Source: Flavobacteriaceae bacterium NBU2973 (GTDB lineage: Bacteria; Bacteroidota; Bacteroidia; Flavobacteriales; Flavobacteriaceae). From it: a stretch of 64,000 nt of DNA. The first letter of the stretch is position 1. Each line of letters starts with the position of its first letter. The stretch is from assembly GCA_026162565.1 (NCBI GenBank), contig JAOEIQ010000005.1:162624-226623 (forward strand). Reading direction: 5' to 3'. Positions 27,452 to 35,541 of the stretch are shown piece by piece. The position numbers and the translations under genes are program-made. The notes under the pieces were generated by a model that did no database searches, was not told the origin of the DNA, and was given only the letters and a program-made list of their open reading frames with translations.

Positions 27452-28429
27452 GTGATCGATACAACACGAATATTTTCAATACAATCATCTGAGGAATTTA
27501 AAGCTCTAGCTTTAGAAGTTTTCAAGTTTCAATTTGAACATAATTTAGTCTATCGTTCATTTTGCGATTTATTGTATAAACATCCAAGTGAGGTCACTAA
27601 AATTGAAGATATCCCATTTCTTCCCATTCAGTTTTTTAAAAGCCATAAGGTTGTAAGTGCTCAAAAAACTATAGCTCAAACATTCACAAGTAGTGGAACA
27701 ACAGGAAGCATTACCAGCAAACATTATGTTTCTGATTTAAGCATCTATGAAACTAGTTTTAAAAAGGGATTCGAGCAGTTTTATGGTAACATAGAAGAGT
27801 ATACAATTCTCGCATTATTACCTAATTATTTAGAACGTGAAGGATCGTCTTTAATTTATATGGTTAAAGATATGATTGAAAACTCTAAAAAGCCTAAAAG
27901 CGGATTTTATCTCAACAATCTTTCTGAATTAAAGAACACGCTGTTAGAGCTTGAAAGCAACCATGAAAAAACACTGTTAATTGGTGTGTCATTTGCCTTA
28001 TTAGATTTAATTGAGCAGTTTAAATTAAACTTAAACACTACTATTGTTATGGAAACTGGAGGTATGAAAGGTCGTAGAAAAGAACTCATACGAGAAGAGT
28101 TACACACCATATTAAAACAAGGATTTGGAGTTAATACTATACATAGTGAATATGGTATGACTGAATTGTTAAGTCAAGCCTACTCAAAAGGTAATGGTAT
28201 TTTTAAGTGTCCAAATTGGATGCGCGTTCTTACAAGAGACACTGAAGATGCACTTAATGTAACCAATAAAAAATCTGGAGGTTTAAATATTATCGATTTA
28301 GCTAATATAAACTCTTGTAGCTTTATTGCAACCCAAGATTTAGGAAAAGTGTATGATGATAATTCTTTTGAAGTAATAGGACGATTTGACCATTCAGATA
28401 TTAGAGGTTGTAACCTAATGGTATTATAA
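27452..28429 (+). CDS. LuxE/PaaK-family acyl-protein synthetase-like enzyme
   Basis: 325 residues with a GTG start (VIDTTRIFSIQSSEEF). It resembles the LuxE acyl-protein synthetase family: a phosphate-binding TFTSSGTTGSITSKHYVSD segment, METGGMKGRRKELIREELH and HSEYGMTELLSQAYSKGNG. Such enzymes adenylate a carboxylic acid and pass it to a carrier or thiol. No luxC/luxD gene is near, so bioluminescence is not implied; in Bacteroidota the family may act on a cell-envelope precursor, which is inference. It starts 33 bases after the DUF5686 gene. Confidence 0.82.
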   Translation: MIDTTRIFSIQSSEEFKALALEVFKFQFEHNLVYRSFCDLLYKHPSEVTKIEDIPFLPIQFFKSHKVVSAQKTIAQTFTSSGTTGSITSKHYVSDLSIYETSFKKGFEQFYGNIEEYTILALLPNYLEREGSSLIYMVKDMIENSKKPKSGFYLNNLSELKNTLLELESNHEKTLLIGVSFALLDLIEQFKLNLNTTIVMETGGMKGRRKELIREELHTILKQGFGVNTIHSEYGMTELLSQAYSKGNGIFKCPNWMRVLTRDTEDALNVTNKKSGGLNIIDLANINSCSFIATQDLGKVYDDNSFEVIGRFDHSDIRGCNLMVL

Positions 28430-28484
28430 ATTTGTAATGTTTCGTTTTCTTTCCGACTGAAAGTGAAAATTTAAACTAATGAAA

Positions 28485-28497
28485 GCCCATAATGGGC
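28485..28497. repeat. 13-bp palindrome GCCCATAATGGGC, copy 2
   Basis: Identical to the palindrome at 21578-21590, including flanking AAA and ATTT. It lies 15 bases upstream of the preferred YHS start (28512). An ATG at 28479 in the same frame would translate through it, which argues against that start. Confidence 0.5.
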
Positions 28498-28511
28498 ATT
28501 TAAAATTTATT

Positions 28512-28961
28512 ATGAAATATTTCATCCTTCTAATCGCGTTTATCTCCAATCTTACATTTGCTCAACAGATTGATTACAATACCAAAAAAGGATTTGTAGC
28601 TAATGGTTATGATGTTGTGGCTTATTTTAATAATGAAGCAATAGAAGGCAGCAAACAATTTATTACTGGACATGATGGCGTTAATTATAAATTCTCCTCT
28701 CAAAAAAATTTAGATACTTTTAAAAACAATCCTGATAAATACATTCCAGAATATGGAGGTTATTGTGCCTATGCTATCGCCATAAAATCTAAAAAGGTAA
28801 GTATTAACCCAAAAACCTTTGAAATTAGAGATGGTAAGCTCTATTTATTTTACAATTCTTGGGGAACAAATACTTTAAATTTATGGAAAAAAGAACATGT
28901 GAAAGGTTTACAGAAAAAAGCCGACCAAAACTGGGAGTTGATTAAGTTTCAAGCTCCTTAA
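28512..28961 (+). CDS. Secreted YHS domain-containing protein
   Basis: 149 residues from the ATG at 28512, which begins a clean signal peptide (MKYFILLIAFISNLTFAQ). The in-frame ATG at 28479 would add eleven residues translated from the duplicated palindrome and is unlikely. The body is a full-length YHS domain: GFVANGYDVVAYFNNEAIEG, KYIPEYGGYCAYAIA and a C-terminal NTLNLWKKEHVKGLQKKADQ. YHS domains occur with metal handling; the Cys in YGGYCAYA is conserved in this group. Function unproven; periplasmic or exported. Confidence 0.9.
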   Translation: MKYFILLIAFISNLTFAQQIDYNTKKGFVANGYDVVAYFNNEAIEGSKQFITGHDGVNYKFSSQKNLDTFKNNPDKYIPEYGGYCAYAIAIKSKKVSINPKTFEIRDGKLYLFYNSWGTNTLNLWKKEHVKGLQKKADQNWELIKFQAP

Positions 28962-29000
28962 AATAGCTTGAAAAAGAAAAATTTGGTTGGTTAGTTTTTT

Positions 29001-29032
29001 TGAAAAGCCTGATTTTACATCAGGCTTTTCTT
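29001..29032. terminator. Bidirectional terminator between YHS gene and tyrS
   Basis: GAAAAGCCTGA, loop TTTTACA, TCAGGCTTTTC; both strands carry T-rich flanks. It separates the convergent YHS and tyrS genes, ending two bases before the tyrS stop. Confidence 0.85.
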
Positions 29033-29034
29033 AT

Positions 29035-30327
29035 TTATTGAATTTTTAAAATATAGGTATTCTTTTTGCCTTTATTCAACACCACATACTTATCATTAAT
29101 TAAATCTGCAGCAGTAATTTTATAATCCTCTTGTATTTTTTCTTTATTTACAGACACCGCGTTTTCTTTTAAGGCTCTTCTAGCTTCACTATTGGACGCT
29201 AAAAAATTGGTTTGAGCAGCCAAAGCAGCAATCATATCAATTCCATCTGCCAAGTCTGCTTTAGGCAGTTCTGCTTGAGGCACGCCTTCAAATACATCTA
29301 AAAAAGTCGCTTCATCTAGTGTTTGTATATCGTGTTTAAAGGACTTACTAAATAAAATAGTAGATGCTTTTTGTGCATTTTCAAAATCGTTAGCAGAATG
29401 TACCATAGTCGTAATTTCTTGAGCTAAACGTTTTTGCAATAAGCGTAAATGAGGTGCTTCTTGATGCTCTTTTATAAGGTTAGCAATTTCTTCTTCTGTT
29501 AAAAACGTAAATATTTTTATATACTTTTCAGCATCTATATCACTAGAGTTTAACCAATATTGATAAAACTTATAAGGTGATGTACGATTGGCATCTAACC
29601 ACACATTACCACCTTCAGATTTACCAAATTTAGAACCATCACTTTTAGTAATTAAAGGGCAAGTAATAGCAAAACCTTTTCCGCCACCAATACGTCTTAT
29701 TAATTCGGTTCCAGTGGTTATATTTCCCCATTGGTCACTTCCTCCCATTTGTATAGTACAGTTATTCGCTTTATACAAATGTAAAAAGTCGTAACCTTGT
29801 ACCAATTGGTAGGTGAATTCCGTAAAGCTCATACCATCAGAAGATTCAGATGAAATACGATTTTTAACAGAATCTTTAGCCATCATATAGTTAACAGTAA
29901 TATGCTTACCAACATCACGAATAAACTCCAAAAATGAAAACGCCTTCATCCAATCGTAATTATTCACCAATTCTGCAGCATTATTAGCATTGCTTTCAAA
30001 ATCTAAAAAGTGTGCTAACTGTTTTTTAATAGCCTCTTGATTATGACGTAGTGTTTTTTCATCTAACAAATTACGTTCGCTAGATTTACCTGAAGGATCA
30101 CCAATCATTCCTGTTGCACCTCCAACGAGAGCAATAGGTTTATGTCCTGCACGTTGATAATGAGCTAGCAACATAATGGGTACCAAATTTCCAATATGAA
30201 GAGAATCAGCAGTTGGATCAAAACCAACATAAGCAGCTCGCATACTTTCGTTAAGATGCTCTTCTGCTCCAGGCATAACATCATGAATCATTCCTCTCCA
30301 ACGTAACTCTTCAATAAAATTGGTCAT
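29035..30327 (-). CDS. tyrS: Tyrosyl-tRNA synthetase
   Basis: Charges tRNA-Tyr. 430 residues, class I fold: HIGH-type [20 protein letters not shown], tyrosine pocket [13 protein letters not shown] and [15 protein letters not shown]-type [13 protein letters not shown], and a C-terminal S4 RNA-binding domain (about 360-430). A -7 promoter box lies at 30353-30360. Confidence 0.98.
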   Translation of the reverse strand: MTNFIEELRWRGMIHDVMPGAEEHLNESMRAAYVGFDPTADSLHIGNLVPIMLLAHYQRAGHKPIALVGGATGMIGDPSGKSSERNLLDEKTLRHNQEAIKKQLAHFLDFESNANNAAELVNNYDWMKAFSFLEFIRDVGKHITVNYMMAKDSVKNRISSESSDGMSFTEFTYQLVQGYDFLHLYKANNCTIQMGGSDQWGNITTGTELIRRIGGGKGFAITCPLITKSDGSKFGKSEGGNVWLDANRTSPYKFYQYWLNSSDIDAEKYIKIFTFLTEEEIANLIKEHQEAPHLRLLQKRLAQEITTMVHSANDFENAQKASTILFSKSFKHDIQTLDEATFLDVFEGVPQAELPKADLADGIDMIAALAAQTNFLASNSEARRALKENAVSVNKEKIQEDYKITAADLINDKYVVLNKGKKNTYILKIQ

Positions 30328-30352
30328 TTTTATTCTTTTTTAAAAACTCTGG

Positions 30353-30360
30353 CAAAGATA
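30353..30360 (-). promoter_or_regulatory. -7 promoter box of tyrS
   Basis: TATCTTTG on the minus strand, 25 bases before the tyrS ATG; matches TAnnTTTG. No T-box or other leader element is visible in the short leader. Confidence 0.5.
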
Positions 30361-30413
30361 AAAATCAATGTATAATTATAAATGAATAATGAATAATTCT
30401 TTACCTTTCGCTT

Positions 30414-31427
30414 ATGATCTTAGTAACAGGAAGTACAGGCTTGGTTGGCTCGCATTTATTATATCATCTTACAAAAGGTGGTAATACTGTAAGAGCTCTG
30501 TATAGAACAGAAACTAAAATTAAAACTGTAAAACATGTGTTTTCTTACTACGAAAAAGATGTAGATAGTTTATTCTCAAAAATTGAATGGATACAAGGCG
30601 ATATTACTGATTTACCATGTTTAGAAGAAGCTTTTAAAGATGTAACTTATGTATACCATTGCGCTGCATTAGTGTCTTTCGATCCAAACGATTATCGTAA
30701 ACTACGAAAGATTAATATAAAAGGTACTGCAAACATTGTAAACTTATGTATAGATAATAATATAAAAAAGTTGTGTTATGTAAGCTCAATAGCTGCAATT
30801 GGCGAAGCTTCAAAAAACGATTGTATTTCTGAAACTTCTGAATGGAATCCTGAATTAGATCATAGCGTATATGCTATTACTAAATATGGAGCCGAAATGG
30901 AAGTTTGGCGAGGCACTCAAGAAGGAGTTAATAGTGTAATAGTAAATCCGGGAATAATAGTCGGTCCAGGTTATTGGCGAACAAGTAGTGGCGCATTATT
31001 TAAACGAATTTTTAAAGGACAAAAGTATTATACTACTGGTGTTTCTGGTTATGTTGATATTGATGATGTTGTAATACCAATGATAGAGCTCATGAAAAGC
31101 TCAATTAAAAATGAGCGTTATATTTTAGTTAGTGAAAACTTATCGTTTAAAGACTTTGCAACAACTGTTGCAAAAAGATTAAACGTGAAACCACCTCAAA
31201 AAGAAGCGTCTAAATTGCTTTTAAATCTTGCTTGGAGATTAGATTGGTTAAACTATTTTTTTAAAAGAAAGTACAGAAAATTAACCAAGCAAATGGTGAA
31301 ATCCATTACATCAGATAGTTTTTACAGTAATGAAAAAATATTAAAAGATTTACCGAGTTCTAAATTTAAAACAATTGAAGAATCTATTGCTTCAACTTCT
31401 GTTTATTTTTTAAAAGATCATCATTAG
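30414..31427 (+). CDS. NAD-dependent epimerase/dehydratase (extended SDR)
   Basis: 337 residues of the extended short-chain dehydrogenase fold. The NAD motif is VTGSTGLVGSHLLYHL at the N-terminus, followed by YHCAALVSFDP, the catalytic SSIAAIGEA and YAITKYGAEMEV (Tyr-x3-Lys), and IIVGPGYWRTSSGALFKRIF. Its substrate, a nucleotide sugar or a sterol/flavonoid-like ketone, cannot be inferred. The last 44 bases overlap the end of the convergent lipoprotein gene. Confidence 0.88.
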   Translation: MILVTGSTGLVGSHLLYHLTKGGNTVRALYRTETKIKTVKHVFSYYEKDVDSLFSKIEWIQGDITDLPCLEEAFKDVTYVYHCAALVSFDPNDYRKLRKINIKGTANIVNLCIDNNIKKLCYVSSIAAIGEASKNDCISETSEWNPELDHSVYAITKYGAEMEVWRGTQEGVNSVIVNPGIIVGPGYWRTSSGALFKRIFKGQKYYTTGVSGYVDIDDVVIPMIELMKSSIKNERYILVSENLSFKDFATTVAKRLNVKPPQKEASKLLLNLAWRLDWLNYFFKRKYRKLTKQMVKSITSDSFYSNEKILKDLPSSKFKTIEESIASTSVYFLKDHH

Positions 31428-31893
31428 TTCCTTTTTTAACCAAAAAAGGATCAGCCTTATCTCCAGGTTTTCTCTTGAGTAAAAGAGAGTCTTTTTTCCT
31501 TCTAGATAATCTAGAAAGTGAATCCATTTCTTTTTCCTCTCTATCTAAAATGGCTTTGTAGCCCTTTTTTCTATTTTCTAGTCTAAATCTAACTTGTTCA
31601 TAAATATCCTCATAAACGTCAGGAAAGTATGTATAATAATTATTACTATCAGCAAATTGCAGACTGTCGATATCGTGCTTATTAAAAATAAACTCTTGTG
31701 GATTTAAACCTTTGTTTTGAATCATTTTTTTATTGGTCCCTTTTGCTGCGTTTACAATAGCCATGTCATATAAAACATTCACCATTTTAGTTGTAGACAA
31801 TAAATTATCTGGTTTTTTAGGCACCTCAATTTTATTATTGTTACAGGCTAAAAACACGAACCCAACAAAAAGTATAAAAGCTATTTTTTTCAT
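31384..31893 (-). CDS. DUF4296 lipoprotein
   Basis: A 169-residue lipoprotein with the lipobox FVFLAC (Cys17) after a hydrophobic signal. The DUF4296 region follows (PDNLLSTTKMVNVLYDMAIV, FIFNKHDIDSLQFADSNNYY); the C-terminus is highly charged, KR-rich, and probably coiled. Function unknown. The start overlaps the end of pyrC by four bases, which indicates co-translation. Confidence 0.85.
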   Translation of the reverse strand: MKKIAFILFVGFVFLACNNNKIEVPKKPDNLLSTTKMVNVLYDMAIVNAAKGTNKKMIQNKGLNPQEFIFNKHDIDSLQFADSNNYYTYFPDVYEDIYEQVRFRLENRKKGYKAILDREEKEMDSLSRLSRRKKDSLLLKRKPGDKADPFLVKKGTNDDLLKNKQKLKQ

Positions 31894-33236
31894 CTGTTAA
31901 AGGTTAAACGTTTTCCTGCTTTAATATCATAAAACTTAAAGTTTTTATACACTAAAGTTCCATTTACAAATGTATGTGTAATACGTGATTTAAAAGTAGT
32001 TCCTTCAAAAGGAGACCAACCACATTTATAAAGCACATTATCTTTTTTTACTGTCCAAGGATTATTTAAATCTACCATTACTAAATCTGCAAAATACCCT
32101 TCTTTTATGTAACCACGTTTTTCTACTTGAAATAGAATGGCAGGATTATGGCACATTTTCTCTACAATTTTAGGTAACGATATTTTATCTTTATGATACA
32201 TCTCTAACATCGCTGGTAAAGCATGTTGAACTAATGGTCCACCAGAAGGTGCTTTTGTGTAAACGTTTTGTTTTTCTTCTATGGTATGAGGTGCATGATC
32301 TGTGGCAATGACATCTATTCTATCATCTAAAAGTGCTTTCCATAACTGCTCTCTATCACGTTCTGTTTTTACAGCAGGATTCCATTTAATATAAGTTCCT
32401 TTTTCATCATAATCTTTATCTGTAAACCATAAATGATGAATACAAACTTCTGCTGTAATCTTTTTATCCTTTAAAGGAATTTTATTCGTAAACAAATTAG
32501 TTTCTTTACCTGTAGACAAATGAAACACATGCAATCTAGCACCTGTTTTTTTTGCTAACTGTATAGCTGTAGAAGACGATAAATAACAAGCTTCTTCACT
32601 TCGAATAATTGGATGGTATTTAATAGGAATATCTTCTCCATATGTATCAATATGTTCCTGCAAGTTTTTTCTAATAGTTGCTTCATCTTCACAATGCACA
32701 GAAATAACCATATCTGTACTACTAAAAATTTTTTCTAAAACTTGAGGGTCATCCACTAGCATATTACCAGTAGAAGACCCTAAAAATAATTTTAAACCGG
32801 CAACTTCATTAGAATTGACCTTTAAAATCTCATCTAAATTATCATTCGTTCCACCAAACATAAACGAATAATTAGCATGAGATGTTTTAGAGGCTGTTTC
32901 AAATTTTTTATTTAACTCTTCTACTGTAGTAGTTTGCGGATTAGTGTTAGGCATCTCAATAAAAGAGGTAATACCTCCAGCTATAGCCGCTCGACTTTCT
33001 GTTTCAATAGTAGCCTTATGTGTTAGACCAGGCTCTCTAAAATGTACTTGATCATCTATTACTCCTGGTAAGATATATTTACCTTCAGCATCAAAAACAT
33101 TAACATTAGCAGATTTAGCACTTATAGAGTCTGCTACCTCAACTATAAACTCGTTTTCAATTAAAATATCTCCAGAAAAAACACGTCCTTCATTAACGAT
33201 ATTTGCATTTTTAATTAAAACTGTTCGCTTCTCCAT
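31890..33236 (-). CDS. pyrC: Dihydroorotase (or dihydroorotase-like amidohydrolase)
   Basis: Third step of pyrimidine synthesis: carbamoyl-aspartate to dihydroorotate. 448 residues, amidohydrolase fold: VIDDQVHFREPGLTHKATIE, EMPNTNPQTT, GLKLFLGSSTGN (the lysine that is carboxylated), VHCEDEATI, LHVFHLSTGKE and IATDHAPHT. The first metal-binding motif, usually HxH, is QVH here: the first His is Gln. I recall the same DDQVH in other Bacteroidota dihydroorotases, so it may be a lineage trait and not loss of function. It overlaps the DUF4296 gene by four bases and is five bases from the glycosyltransferase. Confidence 0.88.
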   Translation of the reverse strand: MEKRTVLIKNANIVNEGRVFSGDILIENEFIVEVADSISAKSANVNVFDAEGKYILPGVIDDQVHFREPGLTHKATIETESRAAIAGGITSFIEMPNTNPQTTTVEELNKKFETASKTSHANYSFMFGGTNDNLDEILKVNSNEVAGLKLFLGSSTGNMLVDDPQVLEKIFSSTDMVISVHCEDEATIRKNLQEHIDTYGEDIPIKYHPIIRSEEACYLSSSTAIQLAKKTGARLHVFHLSTGKETNLFTNKIPLKDKKITAEVCIHHLWFTDKDYDEKGTYIKWNPAVKTERDREQLWKALLDDRIDVIATDHAPHTIEEKQNVYTKAPSGGPLVQHALPAMLEMYHKDKISLPKIVEKMCHNPAILFQVEKRGYIKEGYFADLVMVDLNNPWTVKKDNVLYKCGWSPFEGTTFKSRITHTFVNGTLVYKNFKFYDIKAGKRLTFNR

Positions 33237-33241
33237 GATAT

Positions 33242-33967
33242 TTATTTTCTAAACAAACTTTTTATTTTCATCGTGATTACTCCAAAAATAGCTTCAGAGA
33301 TTATACCTGAACTTAACTTGGATTCACCTTTAGTTCTATCTGTAAAAATTATTGGCACTTCTACGATTCTAAACTTCTTTAAATAGGCTTTAAATTTCAT
33401 TTCTATTTGAAATGCATACCCAACAAATTTTATTTTATTTAAATCTAACTCTTCAAGAACTTCCTTTTTATAACAAACAAAACCTGCTGTAGTATCTGCA
33501 ATTGGCATTCTTGTTATAAACTTCACGTATTTGGAAGCAAAATAAGACATGAGTAGCCGTTTCATATCCCAATTAACAACATTTACCGTATTGTTGATAT
33601 ATCTAGACCCAATTACAACATCTGCTTCTCCTTTACTACACTTATTATATAGCCTTATTAAATCTTTTGGATTGTGAGAAAAATCAGCATCCATCTCAAA
33701 AATATAATTATACCCTTTTTCTAAAGCCCATTTAAAACCATGAATATAAGCAGTACCTAAACCTGATTTTTTTTGACGAATCTCTAAAAATAATTGATCT
33801 TGAAATGTACTTTGCAATTCTTTTACTTTCTGATTGGTAAAATCTGGAGAGTTATCATCTACTATAAGGATATCAAAACGCTTTTCAAGAGAAAATACCG
33901 CTTTAATAATAGCTTCTATATTTTCTATTTCGTTATAGGTAGGAATTATAACTATTGCGTCTTGCAT
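33242..33967 (-). CDS. Polyprenol monophosphomannose synthase-like glycosyltransferase (GT2)
   Basis: 241 residues from the ATG at 33967 (MQDAIVIIPTYNEIENIEAI). A TTG six codons upstream falls inside the -7 promoter box, so it is not the start. GT-A motifs: ILIVDDNSPDFT, FEMDADFSHNPKDL (DxD), VIGSRYINN and FVCYKKEVLEELD. It resembles Dpm1, which transfers a sugar to polyprenyl phosphate. No C-terminal membrane helices are present, as in the short Dpm1 class. It is first in a tight operon with pyrC and the DUF4296 lipoprotein. Confidence 0.92.
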   Translation of the reverse strand: MQDAIVIIPTYNEIENIEAIIKAVFSLEKRFDILIVDDNSPDFTNQKVKELQSTFQDQLFLEIRQKKSGLGTAYIHGFKWALEKGYNYIFEMDADFSHNPKDLIRLYNKCSKGEADVVIGSRYINNTVNVVNWDMKRLLMSYFASKYVKFITRMPIADTTAGFVCYKKEVLEELDLNKIKFVGYAFQIEMKFKAYLKKFRIVEVPIIFTDRTKGESKLSSGIISEAIFGVITMKIKSLFRK

Positions 33968-33982
33968 GCAATTACTTTTTAG

Positions 33983-33990
33983 CAAAAGTA
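33983..33990 (-). promoter_or_regulatory. -7 promoter box of the glycosyltransferase-pyrC operon
   Basis: TACTTTTG on the minus strand, 15 bases before the ATG at 33967. It overlaps an in-frame TTG at 33985, which decides in favour of the ATG. Confidence 0.5.
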
Positions 33991-34038
33991 GTTAATTAAA
34001 CTACTTATAATATATAATATTCTCTTAATTTAGCATTC

Positions 34039-34686
34039 ATGTTACGAGAGGCTCTATCTAACGAATGGTTTACAATTATAATTGTTATTTGCTTATCAAT
34101 TTTAGCAATAACTAAATACTTATTTCCTGTTAGATTTCTAGATTTTTTAGCTACACCAGGGAATTCAAAATATTTAAAAGTATATGCTAGAGACCAGAAA
34201 TTTATAGACTTATTTGATGGCTTACTATATTCAAACTTTTCAATATCACTAGCACTATTTATTTTTCTTGTTTACAAAAATCATATTCAAGCTATTGATT
34301 TTGAAATACTGTTATTTTTAAAAATTGTTTTTGGAGTAGCGTCACTATTTTTAATTAAAATTCTTTTAGAACGACTTATAGGAAGTCTTTTCGAGTTGGA
34401 TGAATTAGTTGATAGTTATCTATTTCAAAAAACTAGCTACAAAAATTATTTAGGTATCATCTTGTTTCCGGTAAACCTATTATTAATTTTCACGATTATT
34501 CCAACAAGAGACGTTTTAATCTCAATAGCTTTTATTTTAGCTGTAATTAATTTTACAGGTTTTATCACTTCATTTAAAACACATCAAAAACTAATTATCT
34601 CTAATTTATTCTATTTTATTTTGTACATTTGCGCCTTCGAAATCGCGCCTTATATTATTTTATATAAGGTCTTTATGAGAAGTTAA
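34039..34686 (+). CDS. DUF4271 membrane protein
   Basis: 215 residues with about six hydrophobic helices, beginning MLREALSNEWFTIIIVICLS and ending with AFEIAPYIILYKVF. DUF4271 is a Bacteroidota family always, as I recall, upstream of hemD, as here (21-base gap), so it may serve haem synthesis or an enzyme of the same pathway; function unproven. It is divergent from the glycosyltransferase. Confidence 0.87.
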   Translation: MLREALSNEWFTIIIVICLSILAITKYLFPVRFLDFLATPGNSKYLKVYARDQKFIDLFDGLLYSNFSISLALFIFLVYKNHIQAIDFEILLFLKIVFGVASLFLIKILLERLIGSLFELDELVDSYLFQKTSYKNYLGIILFPVNLLLIFTIIPTRDVLISIAFILAVINFTGFITSFKTHQKLIISNLFYFILYICAFEIAPYIILYKVFMRS

Positions 34687-34707
34687 TACAAAATATAGAA
34701 AGAGTAT

Positions 34708-35454
34708 ATGAAAGTGAAAACAATTCTAGTTTCTCAACCCGAACCAAAAATTGAGAACTCACCTTATTTTGACTTACAAGAAACACTAAAGGTGAAAATT
34801 GATTTCAGACCATTCATTCATGTTGAAGGAGTCACTGCTAAAGAAATCAGACAACAAAAAATTGATTTAGAAAACTATTCTGCAATTATATTGACTAGTA
34901 GGAATTCTGTTGATCACTTTTTTAGAATTGCTGAAGAAATGCGTTTTAAAGTTCCTGATACTATGAAATATTTCTGTCAATCTGAAGCTGTGGCTTATTA
35001 TTTACAAAAATATGTGGTTTACAGAAAACGTAAAATCTATGTTGGTAAGCGCACGTTTAAAGAATTATCACCTTTAATTAAAAAATATAAGGATGAAAAA
35101 TTCTTATTACCTACTACAGATAAAGTAAAGCCGGAAGTACCAGAGACATTAGATGAATTAGGTGTTAACTGGAGACAAGCTACTTTTTATAGAACAGTTA
35201 TTAGCGACTTATCAGATTTAGCGAATGTGTATTATGATATTTTAGTGTTTTTTAGTCCTTCAGGTATTGAGTCATTATTTCATAATTTTCCTGATTTTAA
35301 ACAAAATAATACTAGAATTGCTGTATTTGGAAACACCACTATTAAAGCAGTAGAAGAAAAAGGCTTGAGAGTTGATATAGCTGCTCCTACACCTGAAACA
35401 CCATCAATGACGATGGCTCTTAAAAAATATATTGAAGGTGTTAACAAAAAATAA
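34708..35454 (+). CDS. hemD: Uroporphyrinogen-III synthase
   Basis: Cyclises hydroxymethylbilane to uroporphyrinogen III in tetrapyrrole synthesis. 248 residues, with the two-lobed HemD pattern: TSRNSVDHFFRIAEE, PTTDKVKPEVPETLDELGV and FFSPSGIESLFHNFP, then AVFGNTTIKAVEEKGLRVDI. The family is weakly conserved, but order after DUF4271 supports it. It is followed by a bidirectional terminator before pckA. Confidence 0.9.
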   Translation: MKVKTILVSQPEPKIENSPYFDLQETLKVKIDFRPFIHVEGVTAKEIRQQKIDLENYSAIILTSRNSVDHFFRIAEEMRFKVPDTMKYFCQSEAVAYYLQKYVVYRKRKIYVGKRTFKELSPLIKKYKDEKFLLPTTDKVKPEVPETLDELGVNWRQATFYRTVISDLSDLANVYYDILVFFSPSGIESLFHNFPDFKQNNTRIAVFGNTTIKAVEEKGLRVDIAAPTPETPSMTMALKKYIEGVNKK

Positions 35455-35476
35455 CATCTAAGTATTTTAAATACAT

Positions 35477-35524
35477 AAAAAAAGCGACTGCATTTCGAGA
35501 ACCTCAATGACCAGTCGCTTTTTA
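35477..35524. terminator. Bidirectional terminator with a repeat in its loop (hemD/pckA)
   Basis: AAAAAGCGACTG and CAGTCGCTTTTT form a 12-base-pair stem. The 22-base loop CATTTCGAGAAC continuing CTCAATGACC is a copy of the TCGA repeat found in mutS and at 44482. It ends both hemD and pckA transcripts. Confidence 0.85.
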
Positions 35525-35541
35525 TTTTCTATAGATTATTT

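Noticed and set aside
27452..28429. Bioluminescence (luxE)
   Set aside because: The LuxE family is broad, and no luxA, luxB, luxC or luxD gene is in the window.
28479..28511. Longer YHS protein starting at 28479
   Set aside because: The extra eleven residues are translated from a duplicated palindrome, and the next ATG begins a normal signal peptide.
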